DNA from: Candidatus Sericytochromatia bacterium
Lineage (GTDB): Bacteria > Cyanobacteriota > Sericytochromatia > UBA7694
Reading direction: 5' to 3'
DNA: 6,402 nt
Assembly: GCA_913773825.1 (NCBI GenBank)
Contig: CAJYHH010000006.1
Span: 1-6,402, forward strand
The position numbers and the translations under genes are program-made. Below, one piece after another: positions 5,765 through 6,402 of the stretch; within the stretch, counting starts at the first letter, position 1; every line of letters begins with the position of its first letter. The notes beneath the pieces were generated by a model. It searched no databases. It saw only the letters and a list, made by a program, of their open reading frames with translations, and was not told where the DNA came from.

Positions 5765-5800
5765 TTAAGCTTGCATTTAAAAAAGCTTGTGTTAAGCTAA
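5765..5800 (+). promoter_or_regulatory. AAGCT direct repeats and weak promoter before the protease gene
   Basis: AAGCTT occurs at 5767-5772 and 5783-5788, and AAGCTA at 5794-5799, offset by 16 and 11 bases. TTGCAT (5771-5776) could be a -35, with TAAGCT (5793-5798) as a poor -10 at 16-base spacing. This is the best + strand promoter candidate in the 285-base divergent spacer, but no element is strong. Confidence 0.3.
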
Positions 5801-5878
5801 ACGTATCAGCCTAGTGGGCAGCTCGACAAAACCGTCTCTGAACTGAATTGATCATATTCATCACAGGAGTGTTTTGTT

Positions 5879-6402
5879 ATGTCGCAGACTGTCTTCTCTC
5901 GTTCTCTGGTAGCCCTTGCTACCACTGCTCTGGCTCTCGCCAGCTGCCAATCCCCCGCCAATCTTCAGCCTCAGGTTCCGGCTCAAAATCCTGGTCAAGT
6001 CCAGGCCGCCAGCGCTGCTAGCGCATCTAATCTCAATAACCGCGTGCTGATTGGCTATCGCGGCTCTCTGACCCAAGACCGTATTCAGCAGCTGGAACGC
6101 GCTCATGGTCTGCGTCTGGTCCGCAACCTGCCCAAGCTCAGCATTGCCGTTTTCCAGGGTGCAAATGCCATGGCTGCTCAGGGTGTGCTGACTCGCGATC
6201 CTTCAATTGTCTTTGCTGGTCCTGACCAGTCTCCTCGCCGTATTGTCGGTGAACCCCAGTACGTCAACGCAACTCGCCGTAATGGTGGCGACCCGCTTAA
6301 AGATCAGCAGTGGAGCTTAAAAGCTGTTGATGCTGAAAAAGCCTGGCCGCTGAGCACGGGTGCCAATGTCATCGCTGCAGTTGTTGATACAGGTGTTGAC
6401 CT
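5879..6402 (+). CDS. Subtilisin-like (S8) serine protease lipoprotein, 5' part
   Basis: The frame is open from ATG 5879 to the window edge, giving 174 residues; the 3' part is outside. AGGAG (5865-5869) lies 9 bases before the ATG. The N-terminus is a lipoprotein signal (VALATTALALASC, lipobox L-A-S-C with Cys23) followed by a Gln/Pro/Ala-rich linker (24-52). Residues about 54-115 (RVLIGYRGSLTQDRIQQLER, then LRLVRNLPKLSIAVFQG) resemble the inhibitory pro-domain of fervidolysin/thermitase-like subtilases. The mature domain then begins with DPLKDQQWSLKAVDAEKAW (138-156), typical of thermitase relatives, and reaches VIAAVVDTGVD (164-174), where Asp170 is the catalytic Asp. The His and Ser motifs must lie beyond the window. 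Arg codons seen are all CGT or CGC and Leu codons mostly CTG, unlike the mixed use in neighbours, which hints at high expression. Location is the cell envelope; substrate unknown. Confidence 0.9.
   Translation, partial: MSQTVFSRSLVALATTALALASCQSPANLQPQVPAQNPGQVQAASAASASNLNNRVLIGYRGSLTQDRIQQLERAHGLRLVRNLPKLSIAVFQGANAMAAQGVLTRDPSIVFAGPDQSPRRIVGEPQYVNATRRNGGDPLKDQQWSLKAVDAEKAWPLSTGANVIAAVVDTGVD

Noticed and set aside
5861..6106. 81-codon minus strand frame opposite the start of the protease gene
   Set aside because: It is antisense to the lipoprotein signal and pro-domain, whose lipobox, ribosome binding site and S8 motifs are clear on the + strand.

Overview
The window looks like chromosomal DNA of a Gram-negative (diderm) bacterium of moderate GC content. 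The main support is two lipoproteins with clear lipoboxes and strong AGGAGG-type ribosome binding sites. I cannot name the organism. A DUF4383-like membrane protein beside a lipoprotein-rich neighbourhood would fit several proteobacterial or cyanobacteria-related lineages, but that is only a weak hint.

Layout. Positions 1-463 hold no convincing gene. This part is strongly C-rich and G-poor on the + strand and full of short inverted repeats, including two interlocked stems (264-305) with H-type pseudoknot geometry. Positions 464-960 carry the decayed remains, on the minus strand, of a Y1/HUH transposase of the IS200-like, REP-associated (RAYT) type. It has an in-frame stop, a frameshift, and a damaged HUH motif. 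A 19-base near-perfect inverted repeat with a 3-base loop (882-922) lies inside it. An AT-rich spacer follows.

The central block has three genes. A GFA-like (glutathione-dependent formaldehyde-activating family) zinc protein (1185-1787, +) converges on a QorB/NmrA-type NAD(P)-binding quinone oxidoreductase (1811-2671, -). That gene is divergent from an AraC-family regulator with an AraC_N-type sensor domain (2835-3725, +). The divergent pair suggests that the regulator controls the reductase, and the families together suggest a response to reactive electrophiles such as aldehydes or quinones. That reading is inference.

The right block starts with a four-helix DUF4383-like inner-membrane protein (3917-4387, +), preceded by a leader with two adjacent palindromes. 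Next is a lipoprotein with an App1/DUF2183 phosphatidate-phosphatase-type HAD domain (4433-5593, -). Divergent from it, across 285 bases, is the N-terminal part of a subtilisin-like (S8) protease lipoprotein (5879-6402, +), which runs off the window just after its catalytic Asp motif. Together the last two form a pair of predicted exported, membrane-anchored hydrolases.

I see no CRISPR array, tRNA, rRNA or intact mobile element. I found no clear evidence of a new multi-gene system. The structured noncoding region and the quasi-palindrome on the left are the parts least explained by ordinary annotation.
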